From an alpha proteobacterium SCGC AAA015-N04 (GTDB taxonomy: Bacteria; Pseudomonadota; Alphaproteobacteria; Puniceispirillales; Marisalimonadaceae): a stretch of 64,000 nt of DNA. The notes beneath the pieces were generated by a model, which made no database searches, was not told the origin of the DNA, and worked only from the letters and a program-made list of their open reading frames with translations. This document shows, piece after piece, positions 1 through 10,255 of the stretch (position 1 is its first letter; each line of letters starts with the position of its first letter). The translations under genes were made by a program, and so were the position numbers. The stretch is taken from positions 10,714 to 74,713 of the forward strand of contig KB910522.1 of the NCBI GenBank assembly GCA_000383115.1. Direction: 5' to 3'.

Positions 1-1380
1 TCTGGTGGAATGAGACAAAGAGTTATGATTGCAATGGCATTAAGTTGCAAGCCATCACTATTAATTGCAGATGAACCTACAACAGCATTGGACGTCACAA
101 TACAAGCACAAATACTAGATTTGATAAAAATGTTACAAAGAGACATAGGTATGTCAGTAATGTTTATTACTCATGATATGGGTGTTGTGGCTGAGGTTGC
201 TGACAGAGTCGTTGTCATGTTTGCAGGTAAAAAAGTTGAAGAAGGCACTGCTATTGAAATATTTCAAAATCCTAAACATCCATACACTAGGTCTTTATTG
301 GCAGCTGTCCCAAAACTTGGAAGTATGATTGGTAAAAAACTACCAGCAAAATTTGTTAATCTTGATGTTAAATCTTCTGATGAACACAAAAATAAAGAAA
401 GAATTTCAACAAAAAAAGTTGTAGAAATGAAAGATACTGTAAATAGGACTTCTTCTCCATTGCTTGAAGTTAAGGGTTTGACAACAAGGTTTCTAATCAA
501 ACAAGATTTTGGGAGGGCAGGTGGAAATATTCATGCAGTTGAAAATATAAGTTTTAATTTGCAACCAGGCGAAACACTTGGATTGGTTGGTGAGAGTGGT
601 TGTGGAAAGTCCACAACAGGAAGAAGTATAATAGGATTAACGTCACCAACAAGAGGTGAAGTTTTTTTTGAAGGCGTAGACTTAACTAATTTAAATAATA
701 AAGAAATGATACAATATAGAAAAAAGATGCAAATGATTTTTCAAGATCCTTTTGCTTCTTTAAATCCAAGAATGACTGTTGGTCAAATTATAGCGGAACC
801 AATAATGGTGCACGGATTAGAGCGTAAGTTGGGATCAAATAGTAGGGTAATAAAATTATTAAATCGTGTTGGACTTGATGAACAATATTACTCTAGATAT
901 CCACATGAACTCTCTGGAGGACAGAGACAAAGAATTGGAATAGCTAGAGCTCTAGCATTAGAACCTAAGTTAATAATAGCTGATGAAGCAGTTTCAGCAC
1001 TAGATGTTTCTATTCAGGCTCAAGTAGTAAACTTGATGATGGAGCTACAAGAAGAATTCGGTTTAACATATCTATTCATAAGCCATGATATGGCTGTAAT
1101 TGAGAGAGTAAGTCATAGAATAGGTGTAATGTATCTGGGTGAAATTGTCGAAATTGGACTTAGAAGCCAAATTTTTGAAAATCCTCAACACCCTTACACA
1201 AAAAAACTGATGGCAGCAGTTCCAATTGCAGATCCAACAAAAAGAAAAAAGAAGTTAAACTTAATGAATGACGAAATTCCTAGTTTATTAAAGCCAATAG
1301 GCTATGAACCTGAATATGTTCAAATGATTAAATTAGGAGAGGATCACTACGTTAAACCATTTGATGGAATGAAGGTTTGA
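1..1380 (+). CDS. Peptide/oligopeptide ABC transporter ATP-binding protein, fused two-domain (DppD-DppF/GsiA-like), 5' partial at window edge
   Basis: Frame open from base 1 (SGGMRQRV signature); second domain with Walker A GESGCGKST, signature LSGGQRQR and Walker B LIIADEAVSALD; two oligopeptide-transporter C-terminal motifs (NPKHPYT, NPQHPYT). Confidence 0.93.
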   Translation, partial: SGGMRQRVMIAMALSCKPSLLIADEPTTALDVTIQAQILDLIKMLQRDIGMSVMFITHDMGVVAEVADRVVVMFAGKKVEEGTAIEIFQNPKHPYTRSLLAAVPKLGSMIGKKLPAKFVNLDVKSSDEHKNKERISTKKVVEMKDTVNRTSSPLLEVKGLTTRFLIKQDFGRAGGNIHAVENISFNLQPGETLGLVGESGCGKSTTGRSIIGLTSPTRGEVFFEGVDLTNLNNKEMIQYRKKMQMIFQDPFASLNPRMTVGQIIAEPIMVHGLERKLGSNSRVIKLLNRVGLDEQYYSRYPHELSGGQRQRIGIARALALEPKLIIADEAVSALDVSIQAQVVNLMMELQEEFGLTYLFISHDMAVIERVSHRIGVMYLGEIVEIGLRSQIFENPQHPYTKKLMAAVPIADPTKRKKKLNLMNDEIPSLLKPIGYEPEYVQMIKLGEDHYVKPFDGMKV

Positions 1381-2381
1381 AACTAAAAACTATGAATGAT
1401 CCTAAATTAGATTATAAAAATGAATTTCCAGTTGAATTAGTTAATCCTGACATTTCACCTTACAAAAACTCTAACACAGGTATTGACTATGTTATTACAT
1501 TAGATAGTGGTTTAAGTGGTCCACATGTTTTTATATCATCAATTGTACATGGTAATGAACCTTGTGGGGCACTTGCCATAGATTGGTTTCTTAAAAATGA
1601 CTATAGGCCACTGAGTGGAAAATTAACTCTAGGTTTTATGAATATTGAGGCTTATTTGTCATTTGATCCTCTTAATCCAAATAGAACAAGATGGGTTGAA
1701 GAGGATTTTAATAGATTATGGGCAGAGGGTGTTCTAGAAGATCCCAAAAGAAAAAGAACTAGTGAATTTTTAAGAGCTAATGAAGTTAAAAATATAGTCT
1801 CTCAAGTCGATTATTTGTTGGATATCCATTCAATGCAAAAACCTTGCGTGCCTCTTATGATGGCTGGAATGTTAAAAAAAGGTATTGATTTCGCTCGTGA
1901 TGTAGGCATGCAAATGCCAATAATATCTGATTCTGGTCATAATGAAGGAATGAGAATGAGAGACTATTTTGGGTTTTCTAATAAAGAAAGTCAAAAAAAT
2001 GCTCTTCTAGTTGAATGTGGGCAACACTGGGCCAAGTCGTCTGAAATTGTTGCAATTGAGACGATGATTAGATTTTTACGAACTACATCAATAATGGACG
2101 AAAATTTTGCAGATGATTTTATCTATAAAAATAAAGCATTGAACTTTCAAAATGATGTTTATAAAGTTGGGGAAATTATAACTATCAAAAGTGAAAATTT
2201 TAAATTTGATCAAGATTGGCAAGGTTTTGAAACCTTAAAAAAGGGAGTGTTGATTGGGAAAGATGACGATGAAGAAGTATATGCTCCCTTCGAAGAAACT
2301 ATTTTAATTATGCCTTCCAAAAGATTATTTCCTGGTAAAACAGCAGTAAGACTTGCGTATAAATTAAGTGACTATCATTAG
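1377..2381 (+). CDS. Succinylglutamate desuccinylase/aspartoacylase (M14) family protein
   Basis: SIVHGNEPCG, DIHSM and LLVECGQHW motifs; overlaps upstream ATPase stop by 4 nt. Confidence 0.82.
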   Translation: MKLKTMNDPKLDYKNEFPVELVNPDISPYKNSNTGIDYVITLDSGLSGPHVFISSIVHGNEPCGALAIDWFLKNDYRPLSGKLTLGFMNIEAYLSFDPLNPNRTRWVEEDFNRLWAEGVLEDPKRKRTSEFLRANEVKNIVSQVDYLLDIHSMQKPCVPLMMAGMLKKGIDFARDVGMQMPIISDSGHNEGMRMRDYFGFSNKESQKNALLVECGQHWAKSSEIVAIETMIRFLRTTSIMDENFADDFIYKNKALNFQNDVYKVGEIITIKSENFKFDQDWQGFETLKKGVLIGKDDDEEVYAPFEETILIMPSKRLFPGKTAVRLAYKLSDYH

Positions 2382-2386
2382 TAATT

Positions 2387-3265
2387 TTAGTGAAGTCTTG
2401 GGTTAAACATATCCCGCAGATGATCTCCGACTAAATTTATAGAAGCGACAGTTATAAGTAATGCAACCCCAGGAAATATACTAATCCAAAAGTCGCCACT
2501 ATACATATATTCAAAACCATTTCCAATTAGAAGACCCAAAGATGGTTCTGTTATGGGAAGGCCTAAACCCAAAAAACTTAGTGTGGCTTCTAAAGAAATT
2601 GCGTGTGCTGTTTGCAAAGTACCAACAACAATTAACGGAGCCATACAGTTAGGCAATATATGTTTAAACATTATTCGTGTGTTTCCGAATGCTAAACATC
2701 TAGCAGCATCAACATATTCTTTATTTATTTCAACTAGAGCACTTGATCGTGCTGTTCTAGCGTAATAAGCCCACTGTACTAAAATTAGAGCAATGATAGT
2801 TTTTTCAACACCTTTTCCAAAAGCAGCTAAGATAATTAAAGCAACTAAAATAGATGGAAAGCTTAGCTGAATGTCCACAATTCTCATAATTAATGATTCG
2901 TATCTACCACCAAAAAAAGCTGCAGAAATTCCAAAAAATGAACCTATTATCAGAGCAAAAATACCTGATAGAACGCCAACTCCTAAACTTACCCTCAATC
3001 CATAGAATATAGCTGAAACCATATCCCTACCTGCGCCATCAGTACCAAGTAAAAAATAATTACCAGAAAAATCTTCTGAAAATGGTGGTAATCTACTATT
3101 CATAATACTAACAGTATTGAGATCGTAAGGATCAGTCGGAGATACTAAAGGCGCAAATATTGCTACGAATAGAATAAGTAAAAAAATAAAAAAAGCGACA
3201 AGAGCAACCTTGTTTGAAGAAAAATCTTTACAGAATTCTATAAATTTTCTTAATTTTGGGTTCAT
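2387..3265 (-). CDS. Peptide ABC transporter permease (DppC-like)
   Basis: Membrane protein with EAA loop (YVDAARCLAFGNTRIMFKHILPN) and LGTDGAGRD motif. Confidence 0.92.
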   Translation of the reverse strand: MNPKLRKFIEFCKDFSSNKVALVAFFIFLLILFVAIFAPLVSPTDPYDLNTVSIMNSRLPPFSEDFSGNYFLLGTDGAGRDMVSAIFYGLRVSLGVGVLSGIFALIIGSFFGISAAFFGGRYESLIMRIVDIQLSFPSILVALIILAAFGKGVEKTIIALILVQWAYYARTARSSALVEINKEYVDAARCLAFGNTRIMFKHILPNCMAPLIVVGTLQTAHAISLEATLSFLGLGLPITEPSLGLLIGNGFEYMYSGDFWISIFPGVALLITVASINLVGDHLRDMFNPRLH

Positions 3266-4239
3266 TGATGATCCCCTTTAATTCTTACTCGTGGATCTAA
3301 GAACGTATAAATTATATCGACAATTAAGTTTAAAAATACGAAAAATGTTACAATGATCATTAAGTATGCAACAATAACTGGGCGATCAAGATTGTAAATT
3401 GAATCAATTATTAACTTTCCCATCCCAGGCCATGCGAACACAGTTTCAGTAACTGTTGAGAAGGCGATTAAGGAACCAAATTCAAGGCCAACAACAGTGA
3501 CAATTGGAATTAAAATATTTTTCAAAACATGTATCAATACTACTCTTTTTTCAGAAATTCCCTTAGACCTAGCAAACGTAATATAATCTTGAAGAATTAT
3601 TTCTCTTGTTCCGGCTCGTGTTAGACGTATGACTGAAGAAATTTTAAATAAAGCCAAATTTAATGCAGGTAAAAAAACATGAGATAGTCCATTTAGAGTA
3701 AACAAAGAACTATTTATGCCCATAAAGGTTCCAATCTCACCTCTACCAGTTGATGGTAACCATCCAAGTTGAACAGCAAATATCATAATAAATATAATAC
3801 CAACCCAAAATGTTGGCATAGAAAAGCCTAAGATAGAACCTGCCATAATAACCTTACTTGCTTTGCTGTCAGGGTTATATCCTGCGTATATACCTAAAGG
3901 TATTGCTATAATTAAGGATATAAATAATGAGAACAAGGCTAGTTCTAATGTGGCCGGCATTCTTTGGATTATTAACTTTAGGGCAGGTTCTCCAAAAATA
4001 AATGAGCTTCCTAAATCCCCTTTAAAGGCGTTTACTAAAAAATACCAATACTGTTCTGTTACAGGTCTATCGAGTCCAAGTTCGCGGATAACTCTTTCTA
4101 CTTCGGCTTGATCAGCTTCAGGATTAATTAGCATTTCTACAGGATCACCTACTAGATTTACACCTCCAAAAACCAAAAGAGACATAATAAATAAAACAAG
4201 TATACTTTGAGCGAATCTTGTACAAATAAATGCTGTCAT
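3262..4239 (-). CDS. Peptide ABC transporter permease (DppB-like); start taken at internal ATG (MTAFICTRF), ORF extends to 4272
   Basis: BPD_transp_1 features: DYITFARSKGISEKRVVLIHVLKN; ends overlapping dppC-like start. Confidence 0.9.
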   Translation of the reverse strand: MTAFICTRFAQSILVLFIMSLLVFGGVNLVGDPVEMLINPEADQAEVERVIRELGLDRPVTEQYWYFLVNAFKGDLGSSFIFGEPALKLIIQRMPATLELALFSLFISLIIAIPLGIYAGYNPDSKASKVIMAGSILGFSMPTFWVGIIFIMIFAVQLGWLPSTGRGEIGTFMGINSSLFTLNGLSHVFLPALNLALFKISSVIRLTRAGTREIILQDYITFARSKGISEKRVVLIHVLKNILIPIVTVVGLEFGSLIAFSTVTETVFAWPGMGKLIIDSIYNLDRPVIVAYLMIIVTFFVFLNLIVDIIYTFLDPRVRIKGDHQ

Positions 4240-4258
4240 TTTAGAATTCTTTAATAAT

Positions 4259-4288
4259 AAGAACCAGAGCAAACCTGCTCTGGTTCTT
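4259..4288 (-). promoter_or_regulatory. Perfect 12-bp stem-loop between SBP and permease genes
   Basis: AAGAACCAGAGC-AAACCT-GCTCTGGTTCTT inverted repeat; no strong U-tract following on the minus strand. Confidence 0.75.
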
Positions 4289-4298
4289 AGGTTATAAC

Positions 4299-5888
4299 TT
4301 ATTTACAATTTAAATATGTTGCTATTGTTCTTTCATCAGTTCTTGGAGTGTAGCTACAAGAAGATTTTGCAGCCCAAGTATTCATTTGATAATGAATTGG
4401 AATAACACCATAGTTTTTACCAACTGCCACTTCGGTAGCTTCAGCTAAAAGTTTACCTCTGGCGTCTGAATCAACTGTTCCAAGCGCCTTTTGAATTAGC
4501 TTATCAACAACTGGATCAGAATGTCTTCCTCTATTCGCTCTACCCATACCAATAGATTTGTCATAAGTATGTAATAAAGCTCTTAATGGAGATGATGCTT
4601 CTCCAGAACCAGCACCCCAACCAAGGACCATAAAACTAAATTCAGGGCTCTTATTTGGACCACCTCTTGATGCTCTTTTGAAGTAAACAGCTTTTGGCAT
4701 TGTTTCAACTTTTGCTTTAATACCTATCCTTGAGAACATCTGTGCAAGTGCCTCAGCAATTTTTGCATCATTGATGTATCTATCATTTGGACCATGGATA
4801 GTCATTTCAAAACCGTTTCCATAACCAGCATCTGCTAATAACTTTTTTGCAGCTTCTGGATCATATGGATCTGGTTTCATTTTATCTGAGACACCATGGA
4901 AACCTGCTGGTAATAATTGGCCTGCTTTTACAGCAATACCTTCCATCACTTTTGAAACCATTGCATCACGATTAATTGCTAAAGAAAGAGCTTTTCTGAC
5001 CCTGACATCCATTAGAGGGTTTTTAATTTTACCACCACCTATTGCTGTAATATGAGGTGAATCCTCTCTAAATTGGTCCATATGAAGATAAATCACTCTA
5101 TTAGAAGATCCGCTATTTAACTTAATAGTTGGATTTTTTTTCATTTTTGCAACATTTAAAGGAGGTACATTATCTATAAAATCTACATCCTTAGCTAATA
5201 GTGCTGCAATTCTTGCGGGACCAGATTTAATTGGCTTAAATAAAATATTTTTGTATTTAGCCGCTCCAGTACCTGCACCATGATAATTTTCGTTAGCTTT
5301 TAATACTATTTTATCTCCTGGCACCCACTCTACAAACTTATAAGGACCAGTACCAATTGCTGCTTTACCACTATTATAGTCAGCTGTGGTTGCGCCTTCT
5401 CCATTTTTCTTTGATATAATTTTAACTGTCATGATATCATTTGGCATTAAAGGATAGGGTTTCTTAGTTTTTATGTGAATTGTATGACTATCAATTTTAA
5501 TAAATTCCTTTCCCTTTAAGTAAGTACCAAAACCTGATGGAGATTTTGGAACATTTTGTGCTCTTTGAGCCGTAAAGAGAACATCATCTGCAGTAAAATC
5601 ACTTCCGTCATGAAACTTTACACCTTTTCTGAGCTTAAATTCCCAAGTGGTGTCATTGATAGGTTTCCACGAAGTAGCTAAATCTGGATAATGTTGTTGG
5701 TTTTCGTCTGACCCAACTAATGTCCCATAAATATGGGTTGCAAATGCATTATTTGGACCAAGATTATGATAATGTGGATCAATAGAGCTGGGCTCTGATT
5801 TCAATCCAACAGTGAGGTCTTTTGCCAGTGCAACACTTGATAAAAGACAACTTATCAAAATAATAAAAAGTCTGTTGATTAATTTCAT
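4299..5888 (-). CDS. Peptide ABC transporter substrate-binding protein (SBP family 5)
   Basis: Signal peptide; SEPSSIDPHYHNLGPNN, FKLRKGVKFHDGSDFTADDV, VRKALSLAINRD motifs. Confidence 0.93.
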   Translation of the reverse strand: MKLINRLFIILISCLLSSVALAKDLTVGLKSEPSSIDPHYHNLGPNNAFATHIYGTLVGSDENQQHYPDLATSWKPINDTTWEFKLRKGVKFHDGSDFTADDVLFTAQRAQNVPKSPSGFGTYLKGKEFIKIDSHTIHIKTKKPYPLMPNDIMTVKIISKKNGEGATTADYNSGKAAIGTGPYKFVEWVPGDKIVLKANENYHGAGTGAAKYKNILFKPIKSGPARIAALLAKDVDFIDNVPPLNVAKMKKNPTIKLNSGSSNRVIYLHMDQFREDSPHITAIGGGKIKNPLMDVRVRKALSLAINRDAMVSKVMEGIAVKAGQLLPAGFHGVSDKMKPDPYDPEAAKKLLADAGYGNGFEMTIHGPNDRYINDAKIAEALAQMFSRIGIKAKVETMPKAVYFKRASRGGPNKSPEFSFMVLGWGAGSGEASSPLRALLHTYDKSIGMGRANRGRHSDPVVDKLIQKALGTVDSDARGKLLAEATEVAVGKNYGVIPIHYQMNTWAAKSSCSYTPRTDERTIATYLNCK

Positions 5889-6019
5889 TTTTACTCTCCT
5901 AAAATATCCTTAAAAAAACATTGAATTAAAAATAACATAGAGTCAAAAGATAAAATAAATTTATAAAATTAAATCTTTTTTGTTTTTTTTATTATAAAAA
6001 GTAATTATAGGAGGCGACA

Positions 6020-6847
6020 TTGAACCACTTAGAAATTTTGAAAAAACTTCCCGAATTACAAATATTTAGTGATAAAGAATATAATTTAAACACATCTTTT
6101 AGGATCAATAAATTTGATGATAATATACCAATTGTATTCTTGCATGGTTTTAACGGGAATAGCAAAAGTTGGGCTTTTCAATTTTTACATTTTAGAGATA
6201 AAAGGTCAGTAATTGCAATTGATGCACCTGGTTTTGGAAAATCAGATGCTGCGGATTTAAATATGTTTGAGATTGCAAAGCTAGTGAATAACTTACTAAC
6301 AAATTTAGGAATTAAGAAATTTGACTTAGTAGGTCACTCGATGGGTGGCATGTTAGCTCAAATTGTTTCAGCTGACTTTTCCGATAGTGTAAATAAATTA
6401 GTTTTGTCATGTACTCATAAAGGTTACGCATTACCGCCTCAGAGTCCTTTAAGGAAACCCTATAGTCAAAGACTTGAAGAAAGAAAAAAGTTGTCTAATG
6501 AAGAATTTGGTAAATTAAGAATTAAAAAGATGTTGCCTGAATTGAAAGATAAAGAAATATTCAGTTTCTTATCTATTATTAGTGAAGAAATTACAGAAGG
6601 TTCCATAATGTCAGGTGGAATGGCTATGCAAACACTTGATACTTCAACTAGTTTGTTAAAAGTTAATCAACCATGTCTTATATTAAAAGGTTCAAAAGAT
6701 ATTGTTGTATCAAACGATCGTTCTAATAGATTACAACAATCATTACCTCATGCAAAAGTATTAGAGCTTTCAAATGTTGGCCACGCACCTTATTGTGAAA
6801 ACTCATCTGACTTTAACGAAGCTATAGAAACTTTTTTTAATTCATGA
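6020..6847 (+). CDS. Alpha/beta hydrolase
   Basis: VFLHGFNGNSKSW, nucleophile GHSMGG, C-terminal NVGHAPYCE. Confidence 0.88.
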   Translation: MNHLEILKKLPELQIFSDKEYNLNTSFRINKFDDNIPIVFLHGFNGNSKSWAFQFLHFRDKRSVIAIDAPGFGKSDAADLNMFEIAKLVNNLLTNLGIKKFDLVGHSMGGMLAQIVSADFSDSVNKLVLSCTHKGYALPPQSPLRKPYSQRLEERKKLSNEEFGKLRIKKMLPELKDKEIFSFLSIISEEITEGSIMSGGMAMQTLDTSTSLLKVNQPCLILKGSKDIVVSNDRSNRLQQSLPHAKVLELSNVGHAPYCENSSDFNEAIETFFNS

Positions 6848-8046
6848 ATGCCTTATCAAATAGATCTTTTAGCTTATATTTTTTTAGTAATACGGTTTCT
6901 CTTTTTGGGCTCTGGATTCAAAAAATTGGAGTTGGTTGGCTTACTTGGGAAATTACAGAATCTACATTTTGGACAAGTTTTGTAACTTTAGCTCTTATGG
7001 CACCTGCAGGAGTATTAGGACCATTTTTTGCTGTATTTGCAGAAAATTGGAATATGAGGGTAGCAAGTGTAATATTAAAAATATTAATGTTTTTAATCGG
7101 AATATTAATTTGGTTCTTACAATATTTAGATCAACACACATTATTTACTTTAGCTTTTTTGTCTGTTTTACAAGGTTTATTAAGTGCTTGTTATCACCCT
7201 GTAAGATTGGTTTTTGTCTCTATTGTTGTTCCAAAATATTTACTCTCTAGTGCTGTAGGTCTAAATTCAGCATCCTTTAATGGATCAAGAGTTGTTGGTC
7301 CTGCTTTTGCTGGAGGATTGATAGCTTTTTTTAATCTTGAAGTAACTTTTTTGATTGCTGCATTAACTTATGTTCCATTGATTCCAGTCTTAATTTATAT
7401 GCCCTTAAGAACAAGGATTAAGAAAGAAGTTTTACAAGGGAATTTCTTTCATAGATTTTTGGAAGGTGGAAAATTTGCGGTAAGGACCCCCATTATTCTA
7501 AAAGGTTTATTTGTTGTTTTTGTAAGCGCCTTTTTTGTCAGAGGGATGCTTGAAATTCAACCAACAATTGCAGGAGAAATATTAAAACAAGGGAGTTATG
7601 GATTATCTTTAATTACAACTACTGCGGGTATTGGGGCCTTATTGGCGTCAATTTGGATAGGTTTTAGAAATAGTAATAAAAGTAAAATTGAAACTAAATT
7701 AGTATCAATGTTAATGCTTGGTCTGATAATAAGCTGCATTATTGGCTTTATTTCAGAAGTTTATACAATGGCAATATTTTTTATAGTTGTCGGTTTTACT
7801 ACAACTGCAGTTGGTATTGGAACTCAAACAATTATCCAATTAGAAGTAGAAGAAGTTTATAGGGCTAGAGTCTTAACTTGGTGGTCAAGTATTTCTTTTG
7901 GATCATTAACAGTTGGAGGTATAATTTTAGGATTTGTGGGTGAATTCACTCCTTTAAGTAATGGTCTTATAATAATGCCAATTATTGGTTATTTTATATT
8001 TAAATTGATTCTATACTTTAAATTTAAAAATAATTTATTTAATTGA
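6844..8046 (+). CDS. MFS transporter (MFS_3/enterobactin exporter-like)
   Basis: About 12 hydrophobic segments; SFNGSRVVGPAFAGG; overlaps upstream gene by 4 nt. Confidence 0.82.
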   Translation: MNALSNRSFSLYFFSNTVSLFGLWIQKIGVGWLTWEITESTFWTSFVTLALMAPAGVLGPFFAVFAENWNMRVASVILKILMFLIGILIWFLQYLDQHTLFTLAFLSVLQGLLSACYHPVRLVFVSIVVPKYLLSSAVGLNSASFNGSRVVGPAFAGGLIAFFNLEVTFLIAALTYVPLIPVLIYMPLRTRIKKEVLQGNFFHRFLEGGKFAVRTPIILKGLFVVFVSAFFVRGMLEIQPTIAGEILKQGSYGLSLITTTAGIGALLASIWIGFRNSNKSKIETKLVSMLMLGLIISCIIGFISEVYTMAIFFIVVGFTTTAVGIGTQTIIQLEVEEVYRARVLTWWSSISFGSLTVGGIILGFVGEFTPLSNGLIIMPIIGYFIFKLILYFKFKNNLFN

Positions 8047-8922
8047 TTTTATTTTAGCCTCTCTTTTGAAGATATATATACCTGAAATTGTTATAATAAA
8101 TCCTCCTACAATTGTAGAAATTACTGGATGCGAGTTCCATATCAAGTAATCAAAAATAATTGCCCATACAATTCCTGTATAATTAAATGGACTTACAATT
8201 GAAGCAGGTGCTTTTTGTAATGCGTAAGTCATTAACAATTGTGTTAAAAAAGCTGATACACCTAGTCCAATAAATAACAAAATGACTCTTAATGAAGGTT
8301 CTTTCCACAAAAATGGTTGAAAAAAAGAAGTTAGAATAAAACTCACTAACATAAAGTAAAAGACTGTTTTTACAGGATGTTCAGTTGTCCCTAGTAATCT
8401 TAAAAAAATAATAGTAGTAGACCACATTAAAGTGCCAATTAAAGCATAAATTGAAGCAATTGCTATGGAGCCAGTTGGATTTATTGCAATTACTACTCCA
8501 CCAAATCCAATTAAAATAGCCAACCATCTTCGCCACCCTATTATTTCGTTAAGAAAGATTATTGCAAAAATACATGAAAAAATTGGTACTGCTTGAGATA
8601 TTACTGTGACATCTGCAACAGGTAGTCTTTGAAAGGCTAAAAAAAACATTATGTTCCCAGTAAGTCCCGCTAAGCTTCTAAAGAAATGAAGATAAGGCTT
8701 ATTTGTTTTTAAAAATTTTATGCCTCCTAGCTTGTAAATTATAGGTAATAAAAGAATTATTACTACCATGGCTCTTGCAAATGTAATCTGTACTGCATGG
8801 TATTCAATACCTACTAATTTAGCTTGAACGCTCATAATAGTTACGCAAAATACAGCCAAAATCATTGCCAGGATGGCTTTAAAATTACTAGAAGTATTTT
8901 TATAAATGGTTACTAAATTCAA
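8035..8922 (-). CDS. EamA/DMT superfamily transporter
   Basis: Two EamA-like halves, about 10 TM segments. Confidence 0.87.
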   Translation of the reverse strand: MNLVTIYKNTSSNFKAILAMILAVFCVTIMSVQAKLVGIEYHAVQITFARAMVVIILLLPIIYKLGGIKFLKTNKPYLHFFRSLAGLTGNIMFFLAFQRLPVADVTVISQAVPIFSCIFAIIFLNEIIGWRRWLAILIGFGGVVIAINPTGSIAIASIYALIGTLMWSTTIIFLRLLGTTEHPVKTVFYFMLVSFILTSFFQPFLWKEPSLRVILLFIGLGVSAFLTQLLMTYALQKAPASIVSPFNYTGIVWAIIFDYLIWNSHPVISTIVGGFIITISGIYIFKREAKIKSIK

Positions 8923-8928
8923 TTTAAT

Positions 8929-10206
8929 TTATTTCTTCATTTCTGTAAGTTTTTTACTTTCTCTTAAAAAGAAAAAACATAAAAATGCTGAGAAAAAAGG
9001 ATATAATGCAGAAAGTCTTATAGTTGTAATTAGGTCATAACCAAGATCCATTGAAATTGCGAACGGCATTGCGCCAATTGATGCCCCTACAACTAATATC
9101 ATTTGACCTGTGCCTTGAATACTACCAACATGTAGTCTTCCAAAATACCTTGGCCAGATATAGCCAAATAAAGATAAATTAAATCCATTATTAATTCCAA
9201 AAATGATCGCATAAATCATGGAAAAGGTAGAATCACTTGCAAAGGTTATGGATAATAGTGATGCAGTGGTAATTAATAATGCAACTCCAATAATATTATG
9301 AGTTTCAAATCTGTCTAAAATTTTACCTGCAATAGGAATAAAGATAATCATCGAAACCATTGTTGGTATGAATAAAGCAGCAGCAGTGCTACTCGCCATT
9401 CCAAAGTATTGACTTAAAATTGTAACTTGAAAAAAATGAAGCGCAGTTACTAATGAAGATATAGAAAAAAATGAGAATGCAAGTATGTAGAAGCTTTTTT
9501 CCTTTAGGGCTTCTTCAAGATTGAGACCAAAAATTTTTTCACTATTTTTACTTTTTTTATTATTTTCTAAAATTCCATCTGGTTTAATGCTTACATCTTC
9601 AGGTTTATCTATTGCTAAGAAAATTAATGGTGGTAACATGATTAACCATGTAGATAAACCTAGTATAACCCATGCCATTCTCCATCCGTAATTTGAAATT
9701 AAAAAGTCAGAGATGTATGGATGTAAACCCATAGAAATAGCAAACCCTAAACCCATTAATCCAAGTGCAAACCCTCTTTTCTTATCAAACCACTGTGTTA
9801 TAATATTAGCAGAACCAAGCATTAGAGAGCCTTGCCCAAAAAATCTTAAAAATCCAAATGCGATGGCCAACATCAGAAAGTTTGATGCAGCTCCAAAAAT
9901 CATACATCCAATTCCAAGGAGTAAGACGGTATATATTAAAATTTTTCTTGGTCCGTATTTGTCAACTAATTTTCCCATTTTTGGCAATAGAAAAGCAGCA
10001 AATAAAGTTGCTATCATATAAGCAGTAGTAATTGATGTACTGGAAATTTTAAGATCTTGAGATATTACTGGTATAAAAGGACTAAAGGTATGAGATTGTC
10101 CTGCGCCACTCGTAAAAATACCAAGGCTCCCGATTCCAACAATCACCCAACCGTAGAAGAATTTATCTTTTGTAGCTTCGAAAAATGTTTTGTTAACAAG
10201 AAACAT
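8929..10206 (-). CDS. MFS transporter (OFA/monocarboxylate-like)
   Basis: FYGWVIVGIGSLGIFTSGAGQSHTFSPF N-terminus typical of this MFS subgroup. Confidence 0.85.
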   Translation of the reverse strand: MFLVNKTFFEATKDKFFYGWVIVGIGSLGIFTSGAGQSHTFSPFIPVISQDLKISSTSITTAYMIATLFAAFLLPKMGKLVDKYGPRKILIYTVLLLGIGCMIFGAASNFLMLAIAFGFLRFFGQGSLMLGSANIITQWFDKKRGFALGLMGLGFAISMGLHPYISDFLISNYGWRMAWVILGLSTWLIMLPPLIFLAIDKPEDVSIKPDGILENNKKSKNSEKIFGLNLEEALKEKSFYILAFSFFSISSLVTALHFFQVTILSQYFGMASSTAAALFIPTMVSMIIFIPIAGKILDRFETHNIIGVALLITTASLLSITFASDSTFSMIYAIIFGINNGFNLSLFGYIWPRYFGRLHVGSIQGTGQMILVVGASIGAMPFAISMDLGYDLITTIRLSALYPFFSAFLCFFFLRESKKLTEMKK

Positions 10207-10255
10207 GTTAATGATTTACTTCATTTGTTAACTAATTTACAAGTGTTTTTATATT

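Noticed and set aside
6936-7250. Plus-strand 104-aa ORF inside the MFS gene
   Set aside because: Alternative frame of a conserved transporter; low-complexity translation.
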